Shown: positions 51,026-61,454, counted from the first letter of the stretch. The stretch: DNA of 64,000 bases from Devosia sp. 1566 (GCF_004005995.1 NZ_CP034767.1:868001-932000); one strand, 5' to 3'. Numbers and translations: made by a program. Notes: generated by a model not told the origin, from the sequence alone.

Positions 51026-53545
51026 ATGTCCACTGCCGCCGCTTATTCTGTGCTTGAACTTGGAGGGACATTCCGCCTTTCCTCGCCGACCTATCACACC
51101 TCGGTTCTCATCACCTTGCCTGGCGACGTGCATGGCGCCCTGCTGGCGAATGGGGAGATCCCTGATCCCTATTTTGGCGAGAACGAGAAGGAGGTCATGT
51201 GGGTCAATCGGACCGAATGGTCGGTCGAGCGCAGCTTTGAAGCAAGTGCGGCTGATGTTGATGGCTATCTGACCCTGACTTTGGCCGAGGTGGACTGCAT
51301 CGCCACCATTTTCCTCAACGGTGAAGCGATTGCCCGCACCGATAATTCCTTTGTTCGCCACGACATCGATGTGACCGGCAAGGTCCGGGAAGGCAGCAAC
51401 ACGCTGCGCATCGAATTTGCCGTAACGCGCGATGTGGCCAAGGCGCGCGCCGAAGCGCATCCATTTCCGCTGCCCTTTACCAAGAACTACCAGACCAATG
51501 GCCTGGAGGGCATTCACCTCAATTTCGTGCGCAAGGCCCAATGCCATGCCGGCTGGGACTGGGGCATTTGCCTGATGCCGATCGGCATTTATGGCACGAT
51601 GCAGCTGCGCCGCTCGCGCCTCGCGCGTCAGGAAAGCGTGCAGGTCGATCAGCTGCACAGCCATGGCGCTGTTGAGCTGACCATCCGCACCCGCATCTTC
51701 GCCTTCACCGCCGGCGAGGTGTCGATCAGTCACGCAATCGATGGGCAGAGCATTCGCGAAACCGTGCCCGTCCACCGCGGCGAAAACCTGCTCATCCATG
51801 GTGTTCGCATTGAAAACCCGCGCCTGTGGTGGCCGGATGGGCAGGGCGAGCAGCCCCTTTATGAGCTGGAAACCGAGCTCGATGGCGAGCGCACCACCCG
51901 CAAGCTTGGCTTGCGGCAGCTCGAATGGGTGGTCGAGCCCGATGAGATCGACCACACCTTCAAGTGCCGTATCAATGGGCGCGACATCACCATGATGGGG
52001 GCCAACTGGATCCCGGCGGATGCCATTCCAAGCCGCATTACGCCTGAGGTTATTCGCGATCTGCTGGGCAGCGCCAAGGCCGCGAATATGAATATGCTGC
52101 GGATCTGGGGCGGTGGGCAGTATGAGCCCGATTGCTTCTATGATCTGTGCGATGAGCTTGGGATCCTCATCTGGCACGACTTCATGTTTGCCTGCATGAG
52201 CTATCCGTCCGATCGGGCGTTCCTTGCGAGCGTGCGCGAGGAGGTGACCCAGCAGGTGCGCCGGCTGTCCCATCACGCCTGTATTGCCTTGTGGTGCGGG
52301 GACAATGAGGTGATCGGCTCGCTGGGCTGGTACCCGGAAACGCGTGCCGCGCCAGAGCGTTACGTGGCGAACTATGACCGGCTCAACCACATGCTCGGCA
52401 CCATTGTCGAGGACGAGGATCCGGCCCGCCGGTTCTGGCCCTCATCGCCCTCAATGGGTTATCTCGATTTCTCTGATGGCTGGCATGCCGATACGCGGGG
52501 CGACACGCATTACTGGGATGTCTGGCATTCGGCCAAGGCCTTTGAGGCCTATCGGACGGTCAATCCGCGGTTTGCTTCCGAGTTCGGCTTCCAGTCGTTC
52601 ACCTCGATGAACGTCATTGAAACGTTCTCTGAACAGAAAGACAGGAATCCCTCTTCGCCCGTGATGGAGAACCATCAGCGCAATGACGGGGGCAATGCGC
52701 GCATCCTCGAGACCATGACGCGCTACTTCCGCTTCCCGCGCGATTTCGACCAGATGGTGTTCCTGTCCCAGATCCAGCAGGGCCTGGCGATGAAGACCGC
52801 CATCGAATACTGGCGCTCGACCAAGCCGCGCTGCATGGGCACGCTTTATTGGCAGATCAACGATATCTGGCCGGTCGCGAGCTGGGCGAGCCTTGATTAC
52901 GGCGGGCAGTGGAAGCTGCTGCAGTATATGGCGAAGCGCTTCTTCTTGCCGGTGAACGTCGTCGCGGTACCCCGGCATGCAGAACTCAAGACCAATTCGC
53001 GCGGGCTGCCGGTCGAGGGTGCGGCGCCAACGCAGATCGTGCTCAAGGCCGTCAACGATACCGCGGCCGAGGTGACGATCAGCCTCGAAGTCCGGGCGGT
53101 CAAGGTCGGCGGGGGCGATCGAGTGGTGTTCTCCGGCAGCAGCGCTGTTGGCCCGGATGCTGCAATGGCTGTGGCGACGCTCGACGTTGCCGATCTCGCC
53201 GCCGACGAGTTCCTGTTGTTCACCTGGCGCGATGCGGCCGGCAAGGTGCTGGGCGAGAATGATTACTTCCCCAAGCCCTACAAGGCCTATGAGCTGCCGC
53301 CCGTAGCGGTGTCGGCCAGCTGGGCCGAGGGCCCCGCCGGCCCGGTGCTGACCCTTGAGGCCGATAAGCCCGGCCTGTTCACCACCGTGACGGTCGATCA
53401 GCCCGGCTATTTCTCCGACAACGCCATCACCCTGCTGCCGGGTCGGCCCACAGTGCTGGGCTTTACGCCTCGCCATGGCGGCAAGTTCAGCGCCAAGGAG
53501 CTTGCGGCCACGCTCAGCATCCGCACGCTGGCAGATACCTTCTAG
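51026..53545 (+). CDS. Beta-mannosidase (GH2 family)
   Basis: An 839-residue GH2 enzyme. An N-terminal sugar-binding jelly-roll domain, an immunoglobulin-like domain and the catalytic TIM barrel ([27 protein letters not shown]) are followed by C-terminal beta domains. The acid/base is Glu428 in LWCGDNEV and the nucleophile is Glu519 in FASEFGFQS. The barrel motifs fit beta-mannosidase rather than beta-galactosidase ([12 protein letters not shown]). There is no signal peptide, so it acts on imported oligosaccharides in the cytoplasm. It is followed by a terminator and an EamA transporter gene. Substrate could be mannan-derived or another beta-mannoside. Confidence 0.9.
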   Translation: MSTAAAYSVLELGGTFRLSSPTYHTSVLITLPGDVHGALLANGEIPDPYFGENEKEVMWVNRTEWSVERSFEASAADVDGYLTLTLAEVDCIATIFLNGEAIARTDNSFVRHDIDVTGKVREGSNTLRIEFAVTRDVAKARAEAHPFPLPFTKNYQTNGLEGIHLNFVRKAQCHAGWDWGICLMPIGIYGTMQLRRSRLARQESVQVDQLHSHGAVELTIRTRIFAFTAGEVSISHAIDGQSIRETVPVHRGENLLIHGVRIENPRLWWPDGQGEQPLYELETELDGERTTRKLGLRQLEWVVEPDEIDHTFKCRINGRDITMMGANWIPADAIPSRITPEVIRDLLGSAKAANMNMLRIWGGGQYEPDCFYDLCDELGILIWHDFMFACMSYPSDRAFLASVREEVTQQVRRLSHHACIALWCGDNEVIGSLGWYPETRAAPERYVANYDRLNHMLGTIVEDEDPARRFWPSSPSMGYLDFSDGWHADTRGDTHYWDVWHSAKAFEAYRTVNPRFASEFGFQSFTSMNVIETFSEQKDRNPSSPVMENHQRNDGGNARILETMTRYFRFPRDFDQMVFLSQIQQGLAMKTAIEYWRSTKPRCMGTLYWQINDIWPVASWASLDYGGQWKLLQYMAKRFFLPVNVVAVPRHAELKTNSRGLPVEGAAPTQIVLKAVNDTAAEVTISLEVRAVKVGGGDRVVFSGSSAVGPDAAMAVATLDVADLAADEFLLFTWRDAAGKVLGENDYFPKPYKAYELPPVAVSASWAEGPAGPVLTLEADKPGLFTTVTVDQPGYFSDNAITLLPGRPTVLGFTPRHGGKFSAKELAATLSIRTLADTF

Positions 53546-53552
53546 CTCCGGC

Positions 53553-53580
53553 CAGCCCCTTGTCTCGTGGCAAGGGGCTG
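53553..53580 (+). terminator. Intrinsic terminator after the beta-mannosidase gene
   Basis: Perfect 10-base arms (53553-53562 and 53571-53580) with loop TCTCGTGG, followed by ACTCTT. It sits 7 bases after the mannosidase stop. Confidence 0.75.
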
Positions 53581-53683
53581 ACTCTTCAGCCCTGTTCGCG
53601 CCCGGATCAATGGTTGACAGGGCGCGGTGGGTGCGGCCAACCTGCCGATGCCGCGTTCTCCTGCGGCGCTCCGGATCCGCTCC

Positions 53684-54598
53684 ATGTCGACGACTATTGC
53701 TCCCCTCGAGGAGCGCCGCCTGTTTGGCATCGGCCTCGTGCTGTGCGCCAATCTGCTGTTTACCTGCCTGGATGGCTCAGCCAAATGGCTCGGCCTGGTT
53801 GGCTTGCCGGCGATGCAGATCATCTTTGCCCGCTATTTCGTGCACCTCGTAATTGTTTCAGCGGTCAACCTGCCCAAGGGTGGTCGCGATCTGGTGCGCA
53901 CCGCCAATCTCCGGATCCAGATCGTGCGGGCGCTGGCGCTGCTCGGATCGAGCCTGTGTAACTTCACGGCGGTGCGCTATCTGCCACTGACGGTCACCGG
54001 TGCCATCGGCTTTACGACACCGCTGATCATCTGCCTGCTCTCGGTGGTGTTCCTGCACGAGCAGGTGGGCTGGCGGCGCTGGACCGCCATTGGCGTGGGG
54101 TTCATCGGCATCCTGATCATTGTCCATCCGGGCAGTGAAGCCTTCCAACCGGCCACGCTGCTGTCGCTCGCCGGTGCTGGGTTCTACGGGGCCTATGTGC
54201 TGCTGACCCGGCGCCTGGCGGGGGTGGACTCGGCCGCGACCCAGCAGTTCTATACCGGCGCCGTGGCAGTGGTCTTGCTGTTGCCCTTCGCCTTTGCCGA
54301 TTGGATCTGGCCAACGACAACGCTCGATTGGGTGGTTTTTGCCGCTGTCGGCGTGATTGGTTTCCTGGGGCACCAGTTCGTAACGGTGGCACATCGTTTT
54401 GCGCCGGCCTCGACCCTCGCGCCGTTCTCCTATGTGCAGATCATCTTCATCGCCGCACTGAGCTGGATCGTCTTCAACCAGCCGCCCGATATCTGGTTCT
54501 TGCTTGGCGCCCCCATCGTCGTGGGCAGCGGCTTTTACATCTGGCTGCGCGAGCGGGCCCTGTCCAAGCCCGTGGGTCCCGTCACCGAGCAACGCTGA
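53684..54598 (+). CDS. DMT-superfamily (EamA) membrane transporter
   Basis: 304 residues from the ATG at 53684 (the frame starts at 53627, but a start here fits a short cytoplasmic N-terminus). Ten membrane helices form two EamA repeats, with ITVTGAIGFTTPL-like and RFAPASTLAPFSYVQ motifs. EamA permeases export amino acids or other small metabolites, and the substrate here is unknown. The 3' end overlaps the convergent sugar kinase gene by 17 bases. Confidence 0.87.
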   Translation: MSTTIAPLEERRLFGIGLVLCANLLFTCLDGSAKWLGLVGLPAMQIIFARYFVHLVIVSAVNLPKGGRDLVRTANLRIQIVRALALLGSSLCNFTAVRYLPLTVTGAIGFTTPLIICLLSVVFLHEQVGWRRWTAIGVGFIGILIIVHPGSEAFQPATLLSLAGAGFYGAYVLLTRRLAGVDSAATQQFYTGAVAVVLLLPFAFADWIWPTTTLDWVVFAAVGVIGFLGHQFVTVAHRFAPASTLAPFSYVQIIFIAALSWIVFNQPPDIWFLLGAPIVVGSGFYIWLRERALSKPVGPVTEQR

Positions 54599-55973
54599 CG
54601 GGGCGGGCCGCCATGGCTCGCTCGCGCCAGGTGGCGGCATAGGCGTCCAATAGGGGCAGGGCCAAGGGGGCGATGGGCTTTCCGCGGCTCGAGCCCGGCT
54701 TAGCGCCGCCAAACAACATGCTGGCTCCAAGACTGGTGCCAGTGCTGTCGGCCGAAGCGCTGACCGGCACGCCGGTGAGCTGGGCAAGCGCCGCCGCGAA
54801 CAGCCCATTGCGCGCAAAGGGGCCCTCGATGATGATCTCCTCGCCCAGCCCGCAGAGTTCGAAGCAGGTCTGCGTCACCAAGGCGAGATAGAGCGCGGTG
54901 GCAGCCGATCGTTCGCCCGGCGACAAGCGGTCGGGATTGGTGGTCCAGCGCCCCGTAGCAGCCGGGAAGGGGCCAACGCCGGGAGCAAAGCTGGGCAGGG
55001 CCTGGATGTCGCCGGCGATCACCGCATGGAGCTCGGCGCTTGTGGGTTCGACATAGGTGCCGACAAGAGCGTCAAATTCCCGACCGCCCATGAAGCGGGC
55101 GGTGGGTACGGGCCGGCCGAACGCGTCCACATTGGCGAGGCTGTCGCGCCGCTCATCGAGCCCTTGGGTCTTGCCGCCGATGGTCATGGCGATGGTCCAG
55201 GTGCCGGTGGAAAGGATCGTGACCGGCGCCTGCTGTCGACCGAGATGCGGCAGCAGCGAAGCGTTGGAGTCGTGAATGCCTGAGGTGACCGGGGTGTCCG
55301 GCGGCAGTCCGGTCTGGGCGCTGATCTCTGCCTTGATCGTACCGATAATGCTCGCGGCAGGGCGGATGGGTGCGAAAAGTTTTTCCAACCCCTGGCTGGT
55401 CACCAGCGATGAGAACTTGCCCTGCGCCGGCGCCCACAGATCGGTGTGGCAGCCAAGCGAGGTGACCTCGCTGGCGAGAACCCCGGTGAGCCGCCAGGCC
55501 CAGTATTGCGGATAGGGCAGGATATGGTTCACGCCGGCAAACGCATCGGGGAAGCTGCGGGCTTGCCAGAAGAGCTGCGCCCCCAGGTTCAGTCCACCGG
55601 GCAGACTCGGCGACAATGTCTCGGCAAAGCCGGGGCGTACAGCCCGGTACTGGGTGGAGAGGGCATCGGGCCCGGCATATTCATAATCCAGTACGGGGAG
55701 GGCCAGCTCGCTCCCGGACAGCAGGGCCGCCGTCGCGCCATGCGTGGTGATCGAAATCCCCTCGATGCCGTGCTCGGCATGCAATGCTTGAAGGCTCGCG
55801 AGGATAAAGGACCAAAGCCGGTCCAGATCGGCATGGGGGTAGGGCCCGTCGCGGACCACGCTGTTGGGCGTGCTGCGGCTCGCCACTTGTGCAGCGTTCA
55901 CCGTGTCGATCAGCACCAATTTGGCGTTGGTCTTGCCAATATCGATGACGGCTACCAGTCGAGGATCGGGCAT
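54582..55973 (-). CDS. FGGY-family carbohydrate kinase
   Basis: 463 residues from the ATG at 55973 (MPDPRLVAVIDIGKTNAKLVLID is a normal FGGY start; the frame to 56147 adds a non-homologous leader). The ATP-binding segments include DIGKTNAK (about 9-16), ILSTGTWTIAM and EIIIEGPFARNGLFAAAL. It phosphorylates a sugar such as L-fuculose, L-rhamnulose, D-xylulose or glycerol; the substrate cannot be settled. An AGGAGGG sequence lies about 19 bases upstream, further than usual. It is next to the beta-mannosidase/EamA genes but on the opposite strand. Confidence 0.85.
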   Translation of the reverse strand: MPDPRLVAVIDIGKTNAKLVLIDTVNAAQVASRSTPNSVVRDGPYPHADLDRLWSFILASLQALHAEHGIEGISITTHGATAALLSGSELALPVLDYEYAGPDALSTQYRAVRPGFAETLSPSLPGGLNLGAQLFWQARSFPDAFAGVNHILPYPQYWAWRLTGVLASEVTSLGCHTDLWAPAQGKFSSLVTSQGLEKLFAPIRPAASIIGTIKAEISAQTGLPPDTPVTSGIHDSNASLLPHLGRQQAPVTILSTGTWTIAMTIGGKTQGLDERRDSLANVDAFGRPVPTARFMGGREFDALVGTYVEPTSAELHAVIAGDIQALPSFAPGVGPFPAATGRWTTNPDRLSPGERSAATALYLALVTQTCFELCGLGEEIIIEGPFARNGLFAAALAQLTGVPVSASADSTGTSLGASMLFGGAKPGSSRGKPIAPLALPLLDAYAATWRERAMAARPVSVAR

Positions 55974-56112
55974 TGCAGCAGTTCCAAGCAGACCCTCCTG
56001 CAGTACTGCAGAAGATAGAAGCGCGCTAGCTGGCGCTATTGGCACCGCAGTTTTGAGGGCCCGGTGTGCCCTTGGCGGTTGAAGAACGCGGGCAAGCGCG
56101 TAAATAGGGCCC

Positions 56113-57150
56113 ATGAACACTGCCCTTTCGCCAGCACAAGTCCCCACCGAACCCTTCTCGCTGCGCGAAGCTCGCCGCTTTTCCGTGGCACCGATGATGG
56201 AATGGACTGACCCCAGGTGTCGCTATTTTCACCGGCTGCTGACGAAGCGCGCGTTGCTGTTCACCGAAATGGTGACGAGCGCGGCGCTGGTGCATGGTGA
56301 TGCGAGCCGGCACTTGCGGCTCGATCCGGTTGAGCAGCCGGTGGCCGTGCAACTTGGTGGGTCGGACCCGCACGAGCTTGCGGCCGCCACGCGCCTTGCG
56401 GATGCGGCAGGTTTCGCCGAGATCAATCTGAATGTGGGATGCCCCTCTGATCGGGTGCAATCGGGCCGGTTCGGCGCCTGCCTGATGGCCGAGCCGGGAC
56501 TGGTTGCGCAATGCGTGCGGGCCATGCGCGATGCCACCGATCGGCCAGTGACGGTCAAGTGCCGCATCGGTATCGACGATCAGGACACCAAAACCGGTTT
56601 GGATCGCTTTGCCGATGCCATGGTGGAAGCCGGCGTTGACGCGCTTTACGTGCATGCCCGCAAGGCGTGGCTGAAGGGCCTGTCACCCAAGGAAAACCGC
56701 ACCATCCCACCACTGGACTATGATCGGGTGTATCGGCTGCGGGCACGCCTATCGCCGCTGCCGGTGATGATCAACGGTGGCATCGAGACCCTGGAACAGG
56801 CGGAGGCTCATCTCGCCCATACCGACGGGGTGATGCTGGGGCGGGCCGCCTATCATACGCCCATGCTGCTGGCCGAGGTGGATCAACGCTTCTTTGGCGC
56901 CAGCGAGCCGAGGCCCGGGCTTGCCGAAGTAATGCAGGCAATGGCCGACTATGCCGCCCGCGAGCGCGCCACCGGGATGCGGGTCAATGCCGTGACCCGC
57001 CATATGCTGGGCCTGGCCAATGGACTGCCGGGGGCGCGGCAGTTCCGGCAGATTCTGAGCGTTGATGCCTGCCGGGCAGGGGCGGACGAAGGCGTCATCC
57101 TGCGCGCGCTCGATGCCCTCGAAGCTTCGGCGCTGCGGATGGCTGGCTAG
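56113..57150 (+). CDS. dusA: tRNA-dihydrouridine synthase A
   Basis: A 345-residue FMN enzyme of the DusA subfamily. APMMEWTDPRCRYFHRLLTKRALLFTEMVTS is the flavin-barrel start. Catalytic Cys110 is in LNVGCPSDRVQSGRFGACLM. HARKAWLKGLSPKENR is the DusA-specific loop. It reduces uridines 20/20a in the D-loop of tRNAs. The gene is divergent from the kinase gene and its end overlaps the protease gene by four bases. Confidence 0.95.
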   Translation: MNTALSPAQVPTEPFSLREARRFSVAPMMEWTDPRCRYFHRLLTKRALLFTEMVTSAALVHGDASRHLRLDPVEQPVAVQLGGSDPHELAAATRLADAAGFAEINLNVGCPSDRVQSGRFGACLMAEPGLVAQCVRAMRDATDRPVTVKCRIGIDDQDTKTGLDRFADAMVEAGVDALYVHARKAWLKGLSPKENRTIPPLDYDRVYRLRARLSPLPVMINGGIETLEQAEAHLAHTDGVMLGRAAYHTPMLLAEVDQRFFGASEPRPGLAEVMQAMADYAARERATGMRVNAVTRHMLGLANGLPGARQFRQILSVDACRAGADEGVILRALDALEASALRMAG

Positions 57151-57833
57151 TCGACCAGTTCGAGCGAGTTCTGGGACACGCTGTAGCGGCTCAGGGTTTC
57201 GAGATAAGTCATGCCCAGGAGACTGGTCTCGAGCGCATTGCGCTCGGCCACAAAGGCCGTGACCCCCTCGCGCACAATGCCGCCCACTTCGATCTGATCG
57301 AGCCGCACCCGCGCCGCCTGACCAGTGCCGTTGGCGGTGGCGACGGGGATCGAGTAGCGCAGCCGGCTGGTGTCGATGCCGGCGGCTTCCGCATCGGCTT
57401 CGGTCAAGACCACCGCGCTGGCGCCCGTATCGAAGATCATCGGGGTGGTGTGGCCGTTGATCGTGGCGGCGATTTCGAAATGTCCGCCCATGCCGCGCCG
57501 GAAGGTGGCGATACCACGCTCGGCATCCACGACGGCAACCCCCGGGCGCAACTCGCCGGCGACCCGCCCGGCAATGCCCACCAGCTCATCGCGATAGCTA
57601 TAGGAGACGGCCGCTATGGCAAAGATCGCGACCCATAGACCAATGGCGCCAAAGAGCTCGGACGCGCGCCGGCGCCGGCCAAAGGCGCCGCCGGCAAAAA
57701 CAACGAGCAGAATTAAGAGAGGCAGGAGTTGGGCTGTTTGCGCCTGGGTGAGGCCCAGAAGGGCACCCGCATCACTGCTCACGAGAGCGGCCAGGCCAAC
57801 AGCAACCAGAAGGGCGATGCCGATAAAGATCAT
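57147..57833 (-). CDS. TIGR02281-type clan AA aspartic protease, membrane-anchored
   Basis: A 228-residue protein with about three N-terminal hydrophobic segments and a C-terminal retropepsin-like domain. MIFDTGASAVVLTEADAEAAGI holds the catalytic Asp (DTGAS), and VGGIVREGVTAFVAERNALETSLLGMTYLETL is typical of the family. These membrane-bound, periplasm-facing proteases are widespread in Rhizobiales with unknown targets. It ends where dusA ends. Confidence 0.85.
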   Translation of the reverse strand: MIFIGIALLVAVGLAALVSSDAGALLGLTQAQTAQLLPLLILLVVFAGGAFGRRRRASELFGAIGLWVAIFAIAAVSYSYRDELVGIAGRVAGELRPGVAVVDAERGIATFRRGMGGHFEIAATINGHTTPMIFDTGASAVVLTEADAEAAGIDTSRLRYSIPVATANGTGQAARVRLDQIEVGGIVREGVTAFVAERNALETSLLGMTYLETLSRYSVSQNSLELVD

Positions 57834-57897
57834 GCCTGCGCCCTGTTCCTAGCTGTGCAAATCATCTCACAGCATAAAGGAAAACTCGGGGGCGATT

Positions 57898-58704
57898 TCA
57901 AGGCCCGGCGGCAAAGCACACGAGAACCGCGAGCACCACAATCTCGAGGAGCGCGACGAGGCCACCCACGACGTCGCCGGTTTGACCGCCCAGCAAACGC
58001 CGGCAAAGCCCCGCCCAGGCAACGGTGGCGACGCCAGCAAGCAGCGCGGCGAGGAGGGGAGGGAGCCAGCTGCCCAAGGGCCAGGTGCTGAGGGTGAACA
58101 GCACCAGGGCGAGGGCCAGCCCTATGGCAAACGCAGGACCGCTGAGACTACCGGCCGTGGCCGAGGCACCGTCGCGCCGGGCGGGTGGCAGGGCCACGGC
58201 GAGCCACAATGCTCCCGAGCGGGCTAGCACTTGCGCCCCTAGCCAGAGGGTGGCGGCTCCAAGCGGATCGACAGCGGCAAGGCTCGCCAGCGCCGCGACC
58301 CGCATCAGGAGCAAAAGGCAAAGGGCAGCGACGCCATAGGTGCCGTGCCGGCTATCCTTCATGATCTCGAGCCGGCGCTCGACAGTTTGGCCGCCGAACA
58401 GCCCGTCGGCACTGTCTGCCAGCGCATCCTCGGCCATGGCGCCGCCGGCAACCACCAGCACGGCAACGGCAAGAGCGGCGGCAAGCAAGGGCGGCATGCC
58501 CAAATGCGGGGCGACAAAGAGCGTGAAAGCCGGTGCAAGCCCGATCAGGATGCTGGCGAGCGGCAGAACCGGGGCCATGCGATCGAGCTGTGGCAGCTCA
58601 TGGGGTGCAGATCCGGTGGGCAGGCGCGAAAAGAAGCGGATGGCCATCAGCAGATCGGCCGGCACGGTGGGCCAGCGGCGCGGTCGCGCTCCGTTCAATT
58701 GCAT
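57898..58704 (-). CDS. cobS: Adenosylcobinamide-GDP ribazoletransferase (CobS/CobV)
   Basis: A 268-residue polytopic membrane enzyme that joins alpha-ribazole to adenosylcobinamide-GDP in the last steps of vitamin B12 assembly. Conserved pattern: AIRFFSRLPTG near the start, ALADSADGLFGGQTVERRLEIMKDSRHGTYG (about residues 94-124, with the acidic metal-binding residues) and LGGQTGDVVGG near the end. It is divergent from cobT, 59 bases away, and the two act on the same lower-ligand pathway. Confidence 0.95.
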   Translation of the reverse strand: MQLNGARPRRWPTVPADLLMAIRFFSRLPTGSAPHELPQLDRMAPVLPLASILIGLAPAFTLFVAPHLGMPPLLAAALAVAVLVVAGGAMAEDALADSADGLFGGQTVERRLEIMKDSRHGTYGVAALCLLLLMRVAALASLAAVDPLGAATLWLGAQVLARSGALWLAVALPPARRDGASATAGSLSGPAFAIGLALALVLFTLSTWPLGSWLPPLLAALLAGVATVAWAGLCRRLLGGQTGDVVGGLVALLEIVVLAVLVCFAAGP

Positions 58705-58763
58705 TTCGCTCCCATCTGCGCCAGAAGTCCGGCCTTCCCTACCACTCGTTGTCCGGTTTCTCC

Positions 58764-59780
58764 ATGCCCCTACACCCAGCCTATGCCGATGTGCTCGAAC
58801 TGTTGACGATCCTGCCCGAAGGCGACGAGCAGGCAGTCAGCGCAGTGCGTGAGCGCGAGCGGCACCTGACCAAGCCCGCGGGGTCGATGGGCAAGCTTGA
58901 GGATCTGGTGGAATTCCTGGCGCGCTGGCAGGGGCGGGCCAAGCCGCGGCTCGACAATCCCATGGTTACGATCTTTGCCGGCAATCATGGGGTGACCGAC
59001 CAAGGCGTATCGGCGTTTCCGCGCGAAGTGACAGCGCAGATGGTGGCCAATTTCACCGAAGGGGGCGCCGCGATCTCCCAGATCTGCGCCCTGCACGAGA
59101 TCAATCTGCGCGTGTTCGAACTGGCGCTGGAACTGCCCACGGGCGACATCACGCAAACGGCGGCGCTCGACGACAAGATGTGCGCGGCCACCATCGCCTA
59201 TGGCATGGAAGCGATCGCTGGCAAGCCCGACCTGATCTGCATCGGGGAAATGGGCATCGGCAATACCACCGTGGCGGCTGCGATCTATGCGGCCCTATAC
59301 GGCGGCAGCGGGCGCGACTGGGTCGGGCGCGGCACCGGGGTGGACGATGCCGGCTTGGCGCGCAAGGCCGATGCCGTGGACCGCGCGCTGGCTTTGCACA
59401 AGAGCGACCTGGATCATCCGCTGGCGATCCTTGCTCGGCTTGGCGGCCGCGAGATTGCGGCCATGCTGGGGGCGATCATTGCCGCGCGCCATCAAAAGGT
59501 GCCGGTGATCGTGGACGGCTTTGTGGCAACGTCAGCGGCGGCGATCGCCCATGCCGTGCATCCCAATGCGATCGATCATTGCCTCTTTGCCCATGTTTCG
59601 GCCGAGCCGGGGCACCGCCGGGCACTTGAAGCCATGGGGCAAACCGGGCTGCTCGATCTTGGGATGCGGCTGGGGGAGGGGAGTGGCGCCGCCCTGGCCG
59701 CAGTGCTGGCCAAGACCGCGCTGCACCTGCATAACAACATGGCAACCTTTGAAAGCGCGGCGGTCACGGACCGCGCCTGA
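58764..59780 (+). CDS. cobT: Nicotinate-nucleotide-dimethylbenzimidazole phosphoribosyltransferase (CobT)
   Basis: 338 residues from the ATG at 58764; the frame to 58533 is a shadow of cobS. It makes alpha-ribazole phosphate from dimethylbenzimidazole. Key parts are KPAGSMGKLEDL, FAGNHGVTDQGVSAFP, GEMGIGNTT and GRGTGVDD. The general base is Glu305 in LGEGSGAALA. It ends just before a hairpin shared with the convergent kinase gene. Confidence 0.96.
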   Translation: MPLHPAYADVLELLTILPEGDEQAVSAVRERERHLTKPAGSMGKLEDLVEFLARWQGRAKPRLDNPMVTIFAGNHGVTDQGVSAFPREVTAQMVANFTEGGAAISQICALHEINLRVFELALELPTGDITQTAALDDKMCAATIAYGMEAIAGKPDLICIGEMGIGNTTVAAAIYAALYGGSGRDWVGRGTGVDDAGLARKADAVDRALALHKSDLDHPLAILARLGGREIAAMLGAIIAARHQKVPVIVDGFVATSAAAIAHAVHPNAIDHCLFAHVSAEPGHRRALEAMGQTGLLDLGMRLGEGSGAALAAVLAKTALHLHNNMATFESAAVTDRA

Positions 59781-59792
59781 GGGCCAAAGACG

Positions 59793-59816
59793 CCGAAGCG
59801 GGTTAGCCCGCTTCGG
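59793..59816. terminator. Bidirectional hairpin between cobT and the kinase gene
   Basis: Perfect 10-base arms (59793-59802 and 59807-59816) around TTAG. The hairpin lies between convergent genes and its loop contains the stop codon of the minus-strand kinase. It can terminate cobT and the kinase transcript, although the T runs are short. Confidence 0.7.
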
Positions 59817-61329
59817 AATAGATCTGCAGCCGGTCTTTTTTCTGCACTACTGGCGCCAGGGCATCCATGACCCGGGCGCGGGGGAAGGTCGCGATCACTT
59901 CGGTGCCGAAGCGCACTTTGGAGAAGAGATCAAAGCGCCCCTGGTGCAGTTCCATGATCTTCTGGACGATCGGCAGCCCAAGCCCCGCGCCTTGCTCGGC
60001 GGTCTTTTGCGCCAGCGAACCCTGGCCGAAGGAGGACAGCACGGTGGCAATCTCGTCCTCGGGGATGCCGGGGCCGTTGTCCTTGACTGAGATCAGCTGC
60101 CCGCCATCGCCGCTGCGAGTCACGACGAGAGTGATCTTGCCGTTCTGGGGCGTAAACTTGATGGCATTGCTGAGCAGGTTCAGGATCACCTGGCGGATGG
60201 CGCGCTCATCGCCCCACAGCCGCGGCAGGTTGTTCCCTACATTGAACACCAGCTCGATGCCCTTAGCCTTGGCGCGCAGTTCCATCATGCGGCGGCAATC
60301 GGCGGCGATATCGACCAGCGAGACGATCTCTTCATTGAGCTCATATTTGCCCGCCTCGATGCGGCTGAGATCGAGCAGCTCGTTGATGAGATTTAGCAGG
60401 TGCTGGCCGCTGGCGTGAATGTCGCCGGCATATTCCTTGTATTGCGGCACCTGATGGGGGCCCAGCAATTCGGACTGCAGCACTTCGGAAAAGCCGATGA
60501 TCGCGTTAAGCGGCGTGCGCAATTCGTGGCTCATCGTCGCGAGGAACTGCGACTTGGCGATGTTGGCCTGCTCGGCATGGCGGCGGGCTTCATCGGACAT
60601 GTGCCGGGCTTCTTCGAGTTCGCCGATCAGCGTATCTTTTTCCGCCTGGTGCGTGACGGTTTCGAGTTCGGACGCGTGCAGCTGGCGCGCAAGGTAAACA
60701 AAGAAAACTTCGCCACAAACCGCTACGGCCGCCAGCATGAAGTTGAGCGTGCCGCCCAGAGCGATGAGGTTGATCGAGACGGTGAGCGTCACCGGCAGCG
60801 TGCTCATCAAGGTGGCGGGCGGCAGGGTGTGGGTGGCCACGGCATTGGCCGCCACGCTCACCAGCACCATGGCAAACATCACCGGCGTCAGGCTCTCGGG
60901 ACTGGCTACCAAGGTAAAGAGGGCCAGCAGCGACCAGGCGAGACCATAAACAGTCTCGCAGGCGACAAAGCTTGCCGTCCACTGACCGGCATTGAACTTG
61001 GCGGGATCACTCGCCTTGAAGCGCCGCGCGACCAGCACGATCACGAGAAGGCTGAGCAGGACTGTCCCTGCCCAGAGCGTGGCAAAGAGCGGCGGCACCC
61101 AGAAACTGGAAACAAAGGACAGGATGACCACGATGGCGGCCATTGGCAATGCCGCAGCGAGCCGGGCGCTGGCATAGTCATGCAGCAGCTCGAAATCGAA
61201 CGCCGCGCGGGTGCCCGAACTGGACGTCAGGCGTTGGCGCGCATCCAGCACGGTCTTTTGTGCGTTGCGCTTGGTGTCACGCCCCATAAGCGAGCGGACG
61301 TCAGCGTCGATCGTGGCCCAGGACGGCAT
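59803..61329 (-). CDS. Membrane sensor histidine kinase with polytopic N-terminus (orphan)
   Basis: 508 residues from the ATG at 61329; the frame up to 61524 overlaps the divergent nuclease gene and is not needed. Six or seven membrane helices occupy about residues 55-225, then a coiled linker follows (ELETVTHQAEKDTLIGELEEARHMSDE). The H box is FLATMSHELRTPLNAIIGF with His268. HATPase motifs are NLLSNAIKFTPQNG, DNGPGI and GAGLGLPIVQKI. No receiver domain and no adjacent response regulator. It resembles the PleC/DivJ type of HisKA domain in alphaproteobacteria. Signal unknown. Confidence 0.87.
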   Translation of the reverse strand: MPSWATIDADVRSLMGRDTKRNAQKTVLDARQRLTSSSGTRAAFDFELLHDYASARLAAALPMAAIVVILSFVSSFWVPPLFATLWAGTVLLSLLVIVLVARRFKASDPAKFNAGQWTASFVACETVYGLAWSLLALFTLVASPESLTPVMFAMVLVSVAANAVATHTLPPATLMSTLPVTLTVSINLIALGGTLNFMLAAVAVCGEVFFVYLARQLHASELETVTHQAEKDTLIGELEEARHMSDEARRHAEQANIAKSQFLATMSHELRTPLNAIIGFSEVLQSELLGPHQVPQYKEYAGDIHASGQHLLNLINELLDLSRIEAGKYELNEEIVSLVDIAADCRRMMELRAKAKGIELVFNVGNNLPRLWGDERAIRQVILNLLSNAIKFTPQNGKITLVVTRSGDGGQLISVKDNGPGIPEDEIATVLSSFGQGSLAQKTAEQGAGLGLPIVQKIMELHQGRFDLFSKVRFGTEVIATFPRARVMDALAPVVQKKDRLQIYSEAG

Positions 61330-61454
61330 TGAACTCTTACTCGGTACTAAGTGATGCGAACCAGAAACGCATTCGCTACGCTCACAGCTGAACACTAGCG
61401 ATGGCGTAGTTAACGGGCGGTGAAGTCCTGAATCGATATCTAAGGCAAAGGCGA

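Noticed and set aside
50942..52390. 482-codon minus-strand open frame opposite the beta-mannosidase gene
   Set aside because: Antisense shadow of a GH2 enzyme with clear catalytic residues on the plus strand.
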